Made by a program: the position numbers and the translations under genes
Origin: JACTUA01 sp964551875
Lineage (GTDB): Archaea > Halobacteriota > Methanomicrobia > Methanomicrobiales > JACTUA01
Length of the DNA stretch: 44,738 nucleotides
NCBI GenBank assembly: GCA_964551875.1
Contig: CAZKEV010000013.1
Coordinates: forward strand, 1-44,738
Reading direction: 5' to 3'
Shown here: one piece after another, positions 23,894 to 30,633 of the stretch
How the letters are laid out: the number at the start of each line of letters is the position of its first letter
How positions within the stretch are numbered: position 1 is the stretch's first letter
The notes under the pieces: model-generated
Database searches by the model: none
What the model was told of the DNA's origin: nothing
Seen by the model: the letters and a program-made list of their open reading frames with translations, nothing else

Positions 23894-24534
23894 GAGAAGA
23901 CACCCATGAATACGAGCGTGATGACTATGTATACAAGAACAGGAAGGCCAACGGAGATCGTAGCGTTCCGGAGGGTGAGTTCCCTGCTGTACCGGAGCCC
24001 GAAGATCCAGATATTCGCGCTCCAGAGTAGAAAGATGATACCGATAAGGCCCGTGATCTGGAAGACGGGGGAATTGGTGAGGGCCATGATCGCCGACTGG
24101 ATATCCATAACATCCTTCACGGGACTCACCTGGATACCGGGGAGGTAGGTCCAGAGGATGATCAGGTCGATGAGGCCCCCGATGGTGGTGGGGAGGAACC
24201 CGTAGCCGATCGCCGCGAGGGTCTGAGTGAAGGTCCCCTTGCCTATGAAGATCATGGATATCACAAAGAGGATGCCGGTGAATACAACCCATTCAAGAAA
24301 AAACCCGATAAAGCCCAGGGGGATCGCCAAATAAGTCACGATGCCCATCGCCGCTCTTAAGTTCTCCGGATAGATCTGCATCATGACGGGAACACGAAGG
24401 TATGCGAAAATCGCCCCGATGATCCCAGCGATGAGCACGATGACTGCCGGTGTCTTCAGGTCGCTCCATTCCTTCGGGTCACGCCGGAAGAACCCGTCGG
24501 GATCGGTGAACAGGAGAAGGATTGAACTCACCAT
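23890..24534 (-). CDS. Yip1-domain membrane protein
   Basis: The 214-residue protein has five hydrophobic segments and the Yip1-like pattern: a short N-terminus LFTDPDGFFRRDPKEWSDLKTPAVIVLIAGIIGAI, a loop with FTQTLAAIGYGFLPTTIGGLIDLIILW, and a closing helix. Archaeal members are found beside envelope and ABC genes but have no known reaction. It starts the operon, and its stop overlaps the CARDB-like gene. Co-translation with the ABC parts suggests assembly into one membrane complex, as inference. Confidence 0.85.
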   Translation of the reverse strand: MVSSILLLFTDPDGFFRRDPKEWSDLKTPAVIVLIAGIIGAIFAYLRVPVMMQIYPENLRAAMGIVTYLAIPLGFIGFFLEWVVFTGILFVISMIFIGKGTFTQTLAAIGYGFLPTTIGGLIDLIILWTYLPGIQVSPVKDVMDIQSAIMALTNSPVFQITGLIGIIFLLWSANIWIFGLRYSRELTLRNATISVGLPVLVYIVITLVFMGVFS

Positions 24535-24566
24535 TCGTGGTCACATAGACTTGGCCGTCTCACCTT

Positions 24567-25049
24567 TTACGTCTTTTGGAGATCCGGGGTGGCCGGGGGT
24601 GACGAGAGGTCCGGCTTCCCCGGTGAGCCCCCGGGGCCGAACTGCTCCCTGATCCAGGACTCTATCCTGTCACGGACATCCCGGGAGGCTTCAAGGATCT
24701 CTTCCTCATCCCCCCGGAAGTTCCCGGGGTCAGGGAATTCCTTATGGAGATACTCGTCCCCGGGCGGAAGGAAGGATCCGGGGATGCATGCAGCCTTGTC
24801 GCAGAGCGTGACCACGAGATCGAACCGGGCTCCCGCCAGCTCGGCGATAGATTTCGACCTGTGGGCGGAGATATCGACCCCGGCCTCCTTCATGACACGG
24901 ATCGCGGTCCGGCTGACCCTGAATGAGCGGAGGCCGGCGCTTGCGGCATCGTAGCTGTCGCCATACAGGGACCTGGTGAACCCCTCCGCCATCTGGGATC
25001 GTGCCGCGTTCCGGCCACAGATGAAGATGACCTTTCTCTTCATGGCCAT
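24567..25049 (-). CDS. Arsenate reductase-like low-molecular-weight phosphatase
   Basis: The 160-residue protein has the P-loop CGRNAARSQMAEG (CX5R) near the N-terminus, with the typical SAGLRSFRVSRTAIRVMKEAGVDISAHRSKSI segment and VVTLCDKAACIPGSFLPPG. These mark the ArsC/low-Mr tyrosine phosphatase fold. The catalytic Cys and Arg are present. Two Cys in LCDKAAC may act as the redox pair of thioredoxin-coupled arsenate reductases. The last 25 residues are Pro/Ser-rich and probably disordered. No other ars gene is next to it, so protein phosphatase activity is also possible. Confidence 0.85.
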   Translation of the reverse strand: MAMKRKVIFICGRNAARSQMAEGFTRSLYGDSYDAASAGLRSFRVSRTAIRVMKEAGVDISAHRSKSIAELAGARFDLVVTLCDKAACIPGSFLPPGDEYLHKEFPDPGNFRGDEEEILEASRDVRDRIESWIREQFGPGGSPGKPDLSSPPATPDLQKT

Positions 25050-25080
25050 GCATTCACACGAGGACGGGGGCAGGTTCGCA

Positions 25081-25680
25081 CTAGGACTGGAGGCTCGCGT
25101 CTTCCGATGAGGTCAGCCCCGGGCTCACCGATATGACGATCCTGTAGTCCTTCCAGCCTACTAGAGAGAGCCGGAGTTCGTAGGATCCCGCAGGGAGATT
25201 CGGAATCAGCTTGGGGGTAACCCCGTACCCCTTCCCGTCAAGGTAGATCGTGGCTCCCTGGGGGAAGGAGGTGATGTAGAGTGCCCCCTGGGGAGGAGGC
25301 GTCTCGGGCAGATCCGTGGGCTTCAGGGTCGGGCCCGGAGGCGTCTCGGGAGTCGGCGGAGGAATCGGCGTCACCGGGGTTGGCGTCGGGACAGGCGGGT
25401 AATCTGCCGAGATGTGCATCCTCTGGCCTGCATTCACGGTGACGAGCTCGACCCGCTCAGCATATCCCGAGGAACGGAGCTGCAGAAGATGGGAGCCTGC
25501 CGAGAGGTTGGTGAGAACGATCGGGGTCACTCCCCGGAAATTCCCGTCAAGGATGACCTGCACCTCTCTCTCACTCGGTGTCGAGGTGATCTCCAGGGAT
25601 CCCATCTGAGGGGCTTCTTTCGTGCATCCTGCAGCGAGGAGAACGGCAACAAGGATCACGAAAAGGGGGATCCTCCGCAT
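25081..25680 (-). CDS. Lipoprotein with two PEGA domains
   Basis: The 199-residue protein has a lipobox (LLAAGC, Cys19) and two PEGA domains. The first is GSLEITSTPSEREVQVILDGNFRGVTPIVLTNLSAGSHLLQLRSSGY. After a proline/threonine-rich linker (about 93-130) comes the second, GALYITSFPQGATIYLDGKGYGVTPKLIPNLPAGSYELRLSLVGW. PEGA modules are small beta domains found in S-layer-associated and surface proteins. It probably hangs off the outer membrane face with the linker spanning to the S-layer. It diverges from the DUF4349 lipoprotein. Confidence 0.9.
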   Translation of the reverse strand: MRRIPLFVILVAVLLAAGCTKEAPQMGSLEITSTPSEREVQVILDGNFRGVTPIVLTNLSAGSHLLQLRSSGYAERVELVTVNAGQRMHISADYPPVPTPTPVTPIPPPTPETPPGPTLKPTDLPETPPPQGALYITSFPQGATIYLDGKGYGVTPKLIPNLPAGSYELRLSLVGWKDYRIVISVSPGLTSSEDASLQS

Positions 25681-25783
25681 AGTACCAAATCCGGGGGGAG
25701 AGAGTTTAAAGGTATGGATTCCGAACGGGCTGCGGGTCGCAACCCCACAGAATCATATCATTTCAGCCCCCTCCTGCCATTGC

Positions 25784-25820
25784 TTCGAAAAATATTTTCG
25801 AAAGGCTTCGAAAAATTTCG
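25784..25820. promoter_or_regulatory. Palindromic TTCGAAAA elements upstream of DUF4349 gene
   Basis: A nearly symmetric site TTCGAAAAATATTTTCGAA (25784-25802) is followed by a second GCTTCGAAAAATTTCG element (25805-25820). Both stand in an AT-rich patch between two divergent lipoprotein genes and upstream of a CTTTATTTT box. They look like repressor half-sites or tandem operators. Confidence 0.45.
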
Positions 25821-25864
25821 TAATCTACAGAAATTCTTTATTTTCCAAGGGCTCACTCTCCTCC

Positions 25865-26770
25865 ATGTTTCGTTTGAAGAGTTTTGTAGCGATCGTCATT
25901 GTCTCAGCCGCGATTATTGCCGCGGGGTGCCTGAGCCTCGGGCAGTCCCAGCAATCATCCACGGAAACGGTCTCGAGGGGCTCGGGCGGCCTCTCCTATG
26001 CAGTACCCGCACCAGCGTTCACCCCGGCGCAGAAGATTGCCGGTGACCAGGCAACGGCAGCAGGCAACGCAGACCAGGGAGTCCAGACCAAGATCATCAA
26101 GACCGGCCAGGTCACCATCGAGGTATCCCAGGTCCCCGCGGCCATCGACCGGGTCAGGGATATCGCCGTCTCGAACGGGGGCTACCTCTCCTCCTCCAAC
26201 GTTTATACCTCCCAGAATGATCGGAAGACCGGGTACGCGATGATCCGGATCCCTGCCGAGAAGTTCGATACGGTCCTGCAGGCCCTGGCACCCCTGGGAA
26301 AGGTCCTCTCCAGCTCCGAGCAGCGGTCTGATGTGACCGAGCAGTACGTTGATCTCACGATTCAGAACAAATCCTACCACACACAGCTGGAGAACTACTA
26401 CCGGATCATGGCCAAAGCAGAAAAGGTCGAGGACATCATCAAGATCCAGTACCAGATCGACCAGGTCACGCTGGCGCTTAACCAGGTCGAAGGAAGGCTG
26501 CGGTACCTGAACAGCCAGATCGACCTCTCCACCATCACCGTGACGCTCCAGGAGCCCGAACCAGTGGGTGGTGAGACAGGGTACAACATCATCACCGCCA
26601 TCAACGAAGGCATCGCAGGCTTCTTCGGGATGATCTCCGCCATCATCATCCTGGTCTTCTCCCTCATCCCCCTCGTCATCCTCGCAGTCATCGCCTACGC
26701 GGTCTACCGCTGGTACCAGAAGCGGAAAGGAGTGAGCACCCCGCCCGCCGATGTGAAGAAGGAAGGGTGA
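25865..26770 (+). CDS. DUF4349 lipoprotein with coiled coil and membrane helix
   Basis: The 301-residue protein has a signal and lipobox (IIAAGC, Cys22), a linker, then the DUF4349 domain: TKIIKTGQVTIEVSQVPAAIDRVRDIAVSNGGYLSSSNV, the strand-rich RIPAEKFDTVLQALAPLGKVLSSSEQRSDVTEQYVDL, a coiled-coil stretch about 175-235, and LSTITVTLQEPEPV. A C-terminal membrane helix (about 255-285) and basic end follow. It is anchored at both ends on the outer side. ATG 25865 is chosen for the intact signal peptide. The function is unknown; such proteins may sense envelope state. Confidence 0.92.
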   Translation: MFRLKSFVAIVIVSAAIIAAGCLSLGQSQQSSTETVSRGSGGLSYAVPAPAFTPAQKIAGDQATAAGNADQGVQTKIIKTGQVTIEVSQVPAAIDRVRDIAVSNGGYLSSSNVYTSQNDRKTGYAMIRIPAEKFDTVLQALAPLGKVLSSSEQRSDVTEQYVDLTIQNKSYHTQLENYYRIMAKAEKVEDIIKIQYQIDQVTLALNQVEGRLRYLNSQIDLSTITVTLQEPEPVGGETGYNIITAINEGIAGFFGMISAIIILVFSLIPLVILAVIAYAVYRWYQKRKGVSTPPADVKKEG

Positions 26771-26792
26771 GAGACCCTCTCATCCCTGAATC

Positions 26793-26799
26793 TTTTTTT
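26793..26799 (+). terminator. T-run after the DUF4349 gene
   Basis: Seven Ts begin 23 bases after the stop codon. A short GAGACCCTCTC stretch precedes them but forms no strong hairpin. The rest of 26800-26947 shows no supported feature. Confidence 0.45.
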
Positions 26800-26947
26800 C
26801 GCCGTCCAACTTCTGAGTCGGGTAATCCAGCAAGCACAAGGAGGACCGGAAAACAACCGTTGTTGACAGTACTCACTGGCGAGCAGATCCTTCTGTAACA
26901 AGGCGCACGGTGAATGCCCTGCCGGATTATTTCTGCTCCCGTTTCTC

Positions 26948-27226
26948 TTATGGGACGAGCAACCGGTACTCCCGAAGGAGGGCCTTGCGGTACTCGTTCA
27001 TCTTCCTGCCGGGGATATAATTGAACTGCCGGACACGTTTGATAATCTCGTCCGTAATTTTTTCATCGTCAGCAAGGTCCAGGCCGAGAACATCATGGAG
27101 GATCCATTCCAGCCTGTCGATGCCTGTCTCCTTGCCTTCGATGGGTATCTTCTTGATCTTTATCTGGTCCGGAGGGATACCCCCGCAGATCGTGCAGTAG
27201 TATCCCTCCTTCTCATCGCCTGCCAT
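26948..27226 (-). CDS. Small CXXC protein of unknown function
   Basis: The 92-residue protein opens with a Cys pair (YYCTICGG), a basic segment IKIKKIPIEGKETGIDRLEWILHDVLGL and an end reading RVRQFNYIPGRKMNEYRKALLREYRLL that looks conserved in style (NYIP...EY..AL..EY). I do not recognise the family. It starts 5 bases after the frameshifted SnoaL-like gene, so the two were one operon transcribed away from the TrmB regulator. A single CXXC could bind iron or zinc as a dimer or act in thiol exchange. Confidence 0.7.
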   Translation of the reverse strand: MAGDEKEGYYCTICGGIPPDQIKIKKIPIEGKETGIDRLEWILHDVLGLDLADDEKITDEIIKRVRQFNYIPGRKMNEYRKALLREYRLLVP

Positions 27227-27231
27227 CAGTT

Positions 27232-27685
27232 TTATTCCTTGGGAGATCCGGGTAATATACCGAGCTGCTGCATGAGGCCCATGAGGTTCGCCTCGCCCCA
27301 GAGCTCGGCGATTCTGCCGTCACGCAGCCGGAAGATCTCGATACCGGTCATCTCGATCCTCTTCCCTGTCGGCGGAAGCCCCATGAACTCCCCGTTGTGG
27401 ACTCCGCGGGCGGTGAAGCGGCAGGTGACCCTGTCGCCATCGGCCATCATGTCATCGATGGTCACATGGAGGCCATGGAACGCGGCCCGGCAGGTGGTGA
27501 TCACGTTGTTCATCGCCGCAATGCCCGGGCCGGGGGTCGGGAGGGGGGGGGTGCAGCGAGAACTCGGGGGCAAGGAGGGCATCCGCCGCCCGGAGGTCGC
27601 CCTTCGATGGGCCGACCTCAAAGAACCGGCGGACGACCTGCATGTTTGCGTCTTCTGAGACCGCGGGTGTCATACCGGAATCCAT
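27232..27685 (-). pseudogene. SnoaL-like (ester cyclase) gene with a frameshift
   Basis: The N-terminal part (MDSGMTPAVSEDANMQVVRRFFEVG... up to EFSLHPPP) is in one frame. The rest (PTPGPGIAAMNNVITTCRAAFHGLHVTIDDMMADGDRVTCRFTARGVHNGEF... to GSPKE) is in another. The frames meet at a run of nine Gs (27543-27551). The total length of 454 bases becomes 151 codons if one G is removed. The fold is that of SnoaL-like small hydrolases/cyclases of NTF2 shape. A sequencing error in the homopolymer, a true mutation or phase variation are all possible. Confidence 0.8.
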
Positions 27686-27696
27686 GGATGGATGGC

Positions 27697-27729
27697 TATT
27701 TAATATTGTTGTCCCTTATAGAGTAACAA
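27697..27729. promoter_or_regulatory. Overlapping divergent promoters with an inverted repeat
   Basis: For the TrmB gene, a TATTTAATA box (27697-27705) lies 25 bases before its ATG. For the opposite gene, CCTTATAG (27714-27721, minus strand) lies about 30 bases before its ATG. TTGTT (27706-27710) and AACAA (27725-27729) form an inverted repeat around the second box. One bound regulator could affect both directions; TrmB itself is the obvious candidate. Confidence 0.5.
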
Positions 27730-28596
27730 ATGGATTCGGCTCTCGCGCACCTCGTCCGGCTGGGACTCAAGGAGTACGAGGCGAAGATCTACATCGCGCT
27801 TGTCGGCCTCGGCGAAGCAAATGCCCGGAGGGTTCACGAGGTGAGCGGGGTTCCCCGCCCGCGTGTCTACGATGTCCTGAACACCCTCTCTGCACGGGGG
27901 TTCATCGACGTCCGGCAGGGTAGCCCGCTCATGTATTGCGCTGTCCGCCCGGAGAGGGTGATATCCTACTTAAAAAAGGATCTCGATACCGCTGCACAGG
28001 AGAGCATGAAGTCACTGGAGACCCTGTCCCTCGATGCACAGCAGACGTACTCCCCGATATGGTATATCCAGAGTGACCGGACCATCCAGCGGTATCTGGA
28101 CATGGTGGTTGAGGGGGTTACCCGGGAGCTTATCATTCTCTGCTTCAACACGGAGACCCTGAAGAGATTTCAGGGTCCCATCGCCCGGACTGCACGGGAT
28201 CATACCGTCAGGATCCTGTTCCCGAAAGGACTCGCTCCCAAGATCGACTCGCTCGAGGGTTCTTTATGCTACGAAGCTGGTTCACTCAGGAACATCTTCG
28301 GCATGAATGTCTTCGAGAAGGTCTTCTCAACGCCCATCAGCCGGGAGGGCGGAGTCTTCACCCTTGAGTGCATTCTCCTTGCCGATGACCGGGAGTCCAT
28401 GCTCATCTACACCCTGAATGGAAACCGCATGGCCGTCATCATCACCCTTCCCTTCATTACTTCTGTCCAGGGCCAGTTGTTCCATCAGATGATAGCCCGT
28501 GCAAGAGCAGTGAAGAAGGACGGCAGGGGAGCACGTGAAGGAGAGAGAATCAGGAAGAGAAAAGTGCCGGGAAAGCCCATACCTGTAGAGTCGTGA
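27730..28596 (+). CDS. TrmB-family transcriptional regulator
   Basis: The 288-residue regulator has an N-terminal winged helix-turn-helix, LVRLGLKEYEAKIYIALVGLGEANARRVHEVSGVPRPRVYDVLNTLSARGFIDVRQG, which is the TrmB signature. A short coiled coil (about 80-100) and a C-terminal effector domain of about 180 residues (IWYIQSDRTIQRYLDMV ...) follow. TrmB proteins bind sugars or other small molecules; this C-terminal part does not show an obvious sugar-site motif. It probably controls the divergent SnoaL-like gene and the sulfite reductase that starts 7 bases after its stop. The tail is basic. Confidence 0.92.
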   Translation: MDSALAHLVRLGLKEYEAKIYIALVGLGEANARRVHEVSGVPRPRVYDVLNTLSARGFIDVRQGSPLMYCAVRPERVISYLKKDLDTAAQESMKSLETLSLDAQQTYSPIWYIQSDRTIQRYLDMVVEGVTRELIILCFNTETLKRFQGPIARTARDHTVRILFPKGLAPKIDSLEGSLCYEAGSLRNIFGMNVFEKVFSTPISREGGVFTLECILLADDRESMLIYTLNGNRMAVIITLPFITSVQGQLFHQMIARARAVKKDGRGAREGERIRKRKVPGKPIPVES

Positions 28597-28603
28597 TAAC
28601 GTC

Positions 28604-29293
28604 ATGGCAGATGCTTTGAATGGTGCCATCCTTCAGCGGGATGGAAAGACCTACGCGGTGATTACCCGGACCCCGGGCGGGATCATCAGCCCCGAACACC
28701 TTGAACGGGTGGCCGCGGTCGCCCGGAAGTATAGAGTCCCCACCATGAAGATCACGTCGGGGCAGCGGATTGCCCTCGTGGGAGTACCTCCGGAGAACCT
28801 CCCCGGGATCTTCGGGGATCTCGGCCAGGACGCGGACCGGACAGGAGGCCCGTGCCTCCACTATGTCCAGGCCTGCCCGGGGACCGAGACCTGCAAGTAC
28901 GGGAACCAGGACTCCCTCGGTCTCGCCCTCTCAATCGAGGGACGGTTCAGGGACAGGGTCTTCCCCGCGAAGCTGAAGATGGGGATCTCCGGCTGCCCGC
29001 GCTGCTGCGGCGAGAGCCATACCCGGGATATCGGGATCATGGGGACCGTCAGGGGATGGACGGTCATCTTCGGCGGGAACAGCGGGACACGGCCGCGGAT
29101 CGGTGACGTTATCGCGAAGAACCTGTCGGGGGATGAGGCGCTCGATCTCGTCCAGCGCCTCCTCGAATATTACCGGGGCCATGCAAAGCGGAAGGAGCGG
29201 ACAGCCCGGTTCATGGAACGTATCGGGATGGATACCCTTCGATCCGAGCTGCTGTCCCTCATCCCGTATATCCCTCTTGAGAAGGTGAACTGA
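28604..29293 (+). CDS. Small siroheme sulfite/nitrite reductase-like protein
   Basis: The 229-residue protein has a single ferredoxin-like half domain (about 1-70) and the siroheme-[4Fe-4S] ligand set QACPGTETCKYG (CX5C) and KMGISGCPRCCGES (CX3C), spaced about 40 residues apart. The length matches the small assimilatory-type sulfite reductase described from Methanosarcina barkeri and the group of Dsr-like proteins of methanogens. It would reduce sulfite (or nitrite) by six electrons. It is cotranscribed with TrmB upstream and cupin downstream (2 bases after its stop). No electron donor is fused. Confidence 0.9.
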   Translation: MADALNGAILQRDGKTYAVITRTPGGIISPEHLERVAAVARKYRVPTMKITSGQRIALVGVPPENLPGIFGDLGQDADRTGGPCLHYVQACPGTETCKYGNQDSLGLALSIEGRFRDRVFPAKLKMGISGCPRCCGESHTRDIGIMGTVRGWTVIFGGNSGTRPRIGDVIAKNLSGDEALDLVQRLLEYYRGHAKRKERTARFMERIGMDTLRSELLSLIPYIPLEKVN

Positions 29294-29295
29294 TC

Positions 29296-29634
29296 ATGAA
29301 GATTACCGAAGTAGCGAAGGTTGTTTCGGGTCCGAACCCGCATCATGTGGATGCAAGAAAGGTCTACGACTCGCCCCATGCGATGGCAGTCGTCATCACG
29401 CTAAAGGCCGGTGAATCGCTGAAGAGGCACATCACGCCCGTGGATGTCTTCTTCTATGTCCTGGAGGGCGAGGGCGTCGTGGAGATCGGCGATGAACAGA
29501 AGGCCGTCGGGAGGGATATGCTCGTGGAGAGCCCTGCCCGGATTCCGCACCGGTGGATCAACGAGAGCAGGGCGGTATTCCGCGTCCTCGTCGTGAAGGT
29601 GCCAAAACCAACGGAAGAGACGAAACTGCTGTAA
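29296..29634 (+). CDS. Single-domain cupin protein
   Basis: The 112-residue beta-barrel protein has cupin motif 1 at about 38-58 (GESLKRHITPVDVFFYVLEGEGVVEIG), with a single His and no His-x-His, and motif 2 VESPARIPHRWINES with one His. A metal site with two or three ligands is likely. It follows the sulfite reductase by 2 bases, suggesting shared expression and perhaps a binding or sensing role. The substrate is unknown. Confidence 0.9.
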   Translation: MKITEVAKVVSGPNPHHVDARKVYDSPHAMAVVITLKAGESLKRHITPVDVFFYVLEGEGVVEIGDEQKAVGRDMLVESPARIPHRWINESRAVFRVLVVKVPKPTEETKLL

Positions 29635-29739
29635 CTGCTGTATCGGGTTCACCATGCCCCCTCAGATCGCCGTATATCGGGCACCTCATCCAAATCCTCA
29701 TCCTCTCATGGCCCAATTCACCACTGAGGAAGACTGGCC

Positions 29740-30516
29740 ATGACTCTCACCGTCCCCCAGATCGGTGCACGGCTCGCCGAAGCAGGAAGGCTCACGAGCC
29801 GGCCCCTCTGCATAGCAGGCTCGGACACTATCCCCCGGGGTGCCGTTCCTGCCCCGTCCGTTGATCGCTGCGTCGCAAAAGCCATCGTTGCCGCCGCGTT
29901 CAACCCCGACACCCCGCCCATCTATCTCGGCCACGGGGCACTGGAGGGCTGCTGCCCTTCCGGAATCGCCTATACGGGGTTCGGCGAGCTTAGCAAGGAA
30001 TCAAGGTACTTCATATCCACGGGATCGCCGGGAATCGCCGGCGGGATGGCTCTCAACCTGAAGGCCGACCCCGAGCTCGTCGATGCAAGCCGGCTCGCGG
30101 TGGGAGAGATCCGGCCGATATGGGAGTATCTCGTCGTCAGGCCGGCGGAGAATTATCCCGCGGATGCGCACGAACCCAGATCCATGCTCCTCTTTGCCCA
30201 TGCAGAGCCTGCCCGGGTCCTCTGCGCCCTCGCCCACTTCGGGAACGCCGACGTATTCGGGGCGGTGCTCGCCCCGTGGGGGGCTGCCTGCGCGACCTTC
30301 GTCACGTACCCCGCCGGCCTTGCGGAGAAGGCCCCCCGGAACGCGGTCTTCCTGGGCCCGACGGACGCCTCGGTGAACCTCTGGTTCCCGAGGGAGGTGA
30401 TTGCCCTCGGGATCCCGATGGATATCGCACGGAAGATGGCCGAGGAGGTGCCGGCCTCCTTCATCGGGAAACGGCCCGGGATGGCATACCCGGAAAGGAG
30501 GGTGTACCTGAAGTGA
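29740..30516 (+). CDS. DUF169-family protein
   Basis: The 258-residue protein has the DUF169 pattern: a conserved start with RPLCIAGSDTIPRGAVPAPSVDRCVAKAIVAAAF, a short Cys pair GCCPSG, ESRYFISTGSPG, and a later FGAVLAPWGAACATFVTYPAGLAEKAPRNAVFLGPTDASVNLWFPREVIALGIPM. The family is common in anaerobes and methanogens and its function is not settled. GGAAGAC precedes the ATG. A weak TATA-like GTATAT lies near 29671. It is the last GC-rich gene before the AT-rich island. Confidence 0.88.
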   Translation: MTLTVPQIGARLAEAGRLTSRPLCIAGSDTIPRGAVPAPSVDRCVAKAIVAAAFNPDTPPIYLGHGALEGCCPSGIAYTGFGELSKESRYFISTGSPGIAGGMALNLKADPELVDASRLAVGEIRPIWEYLVVRPAENYPADAHEPRSMLLFAHAEPARVLCALAHFGNADVFGAVLAPWGAACATFVTYPAGLAEKAPRNAVFLGPTDASVNLWFPREVIALGIPMDIARKMAEEVPASFIGKRPGMAYPERRVYLK

Positions 30517-30541
30517 GAAAATTTATTTTTTCTTCGATTGA

Positions 30542-30619
30542 AAATTGACAACTCACTTTCACAATATGCGGGTAGTACTTAGATATAAGAATCTTCGACA
30601 CATTAGTTATTGTCAATTT
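30542..30619. promoter_or_regulatory. Inverted repeat bracketing the island promoter
   Basis: AAATTGACAA (30542-30551) is repeated in inverse as TTGTCAATTT (30610-30619). Between them lies a TATA-like TTAGATATAAGA (about 30579-30590). The right half-site falls where transcription of the methyltransferase should begin, 15 bases before its ATG. No separate controller protein is encoded here, so an autoregulatory or host-factor site are both open. Confidence 0.45.
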
Positions 30620-30633
30620 ACGATGGAGAATTA

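Noticed and set aside
23894..24292. N-terminal extension of the CARDB-like gene
   Set aside because: It lies inside the Yip1 gene in another frame and would remove the clear signal peptide at ATG 23893.
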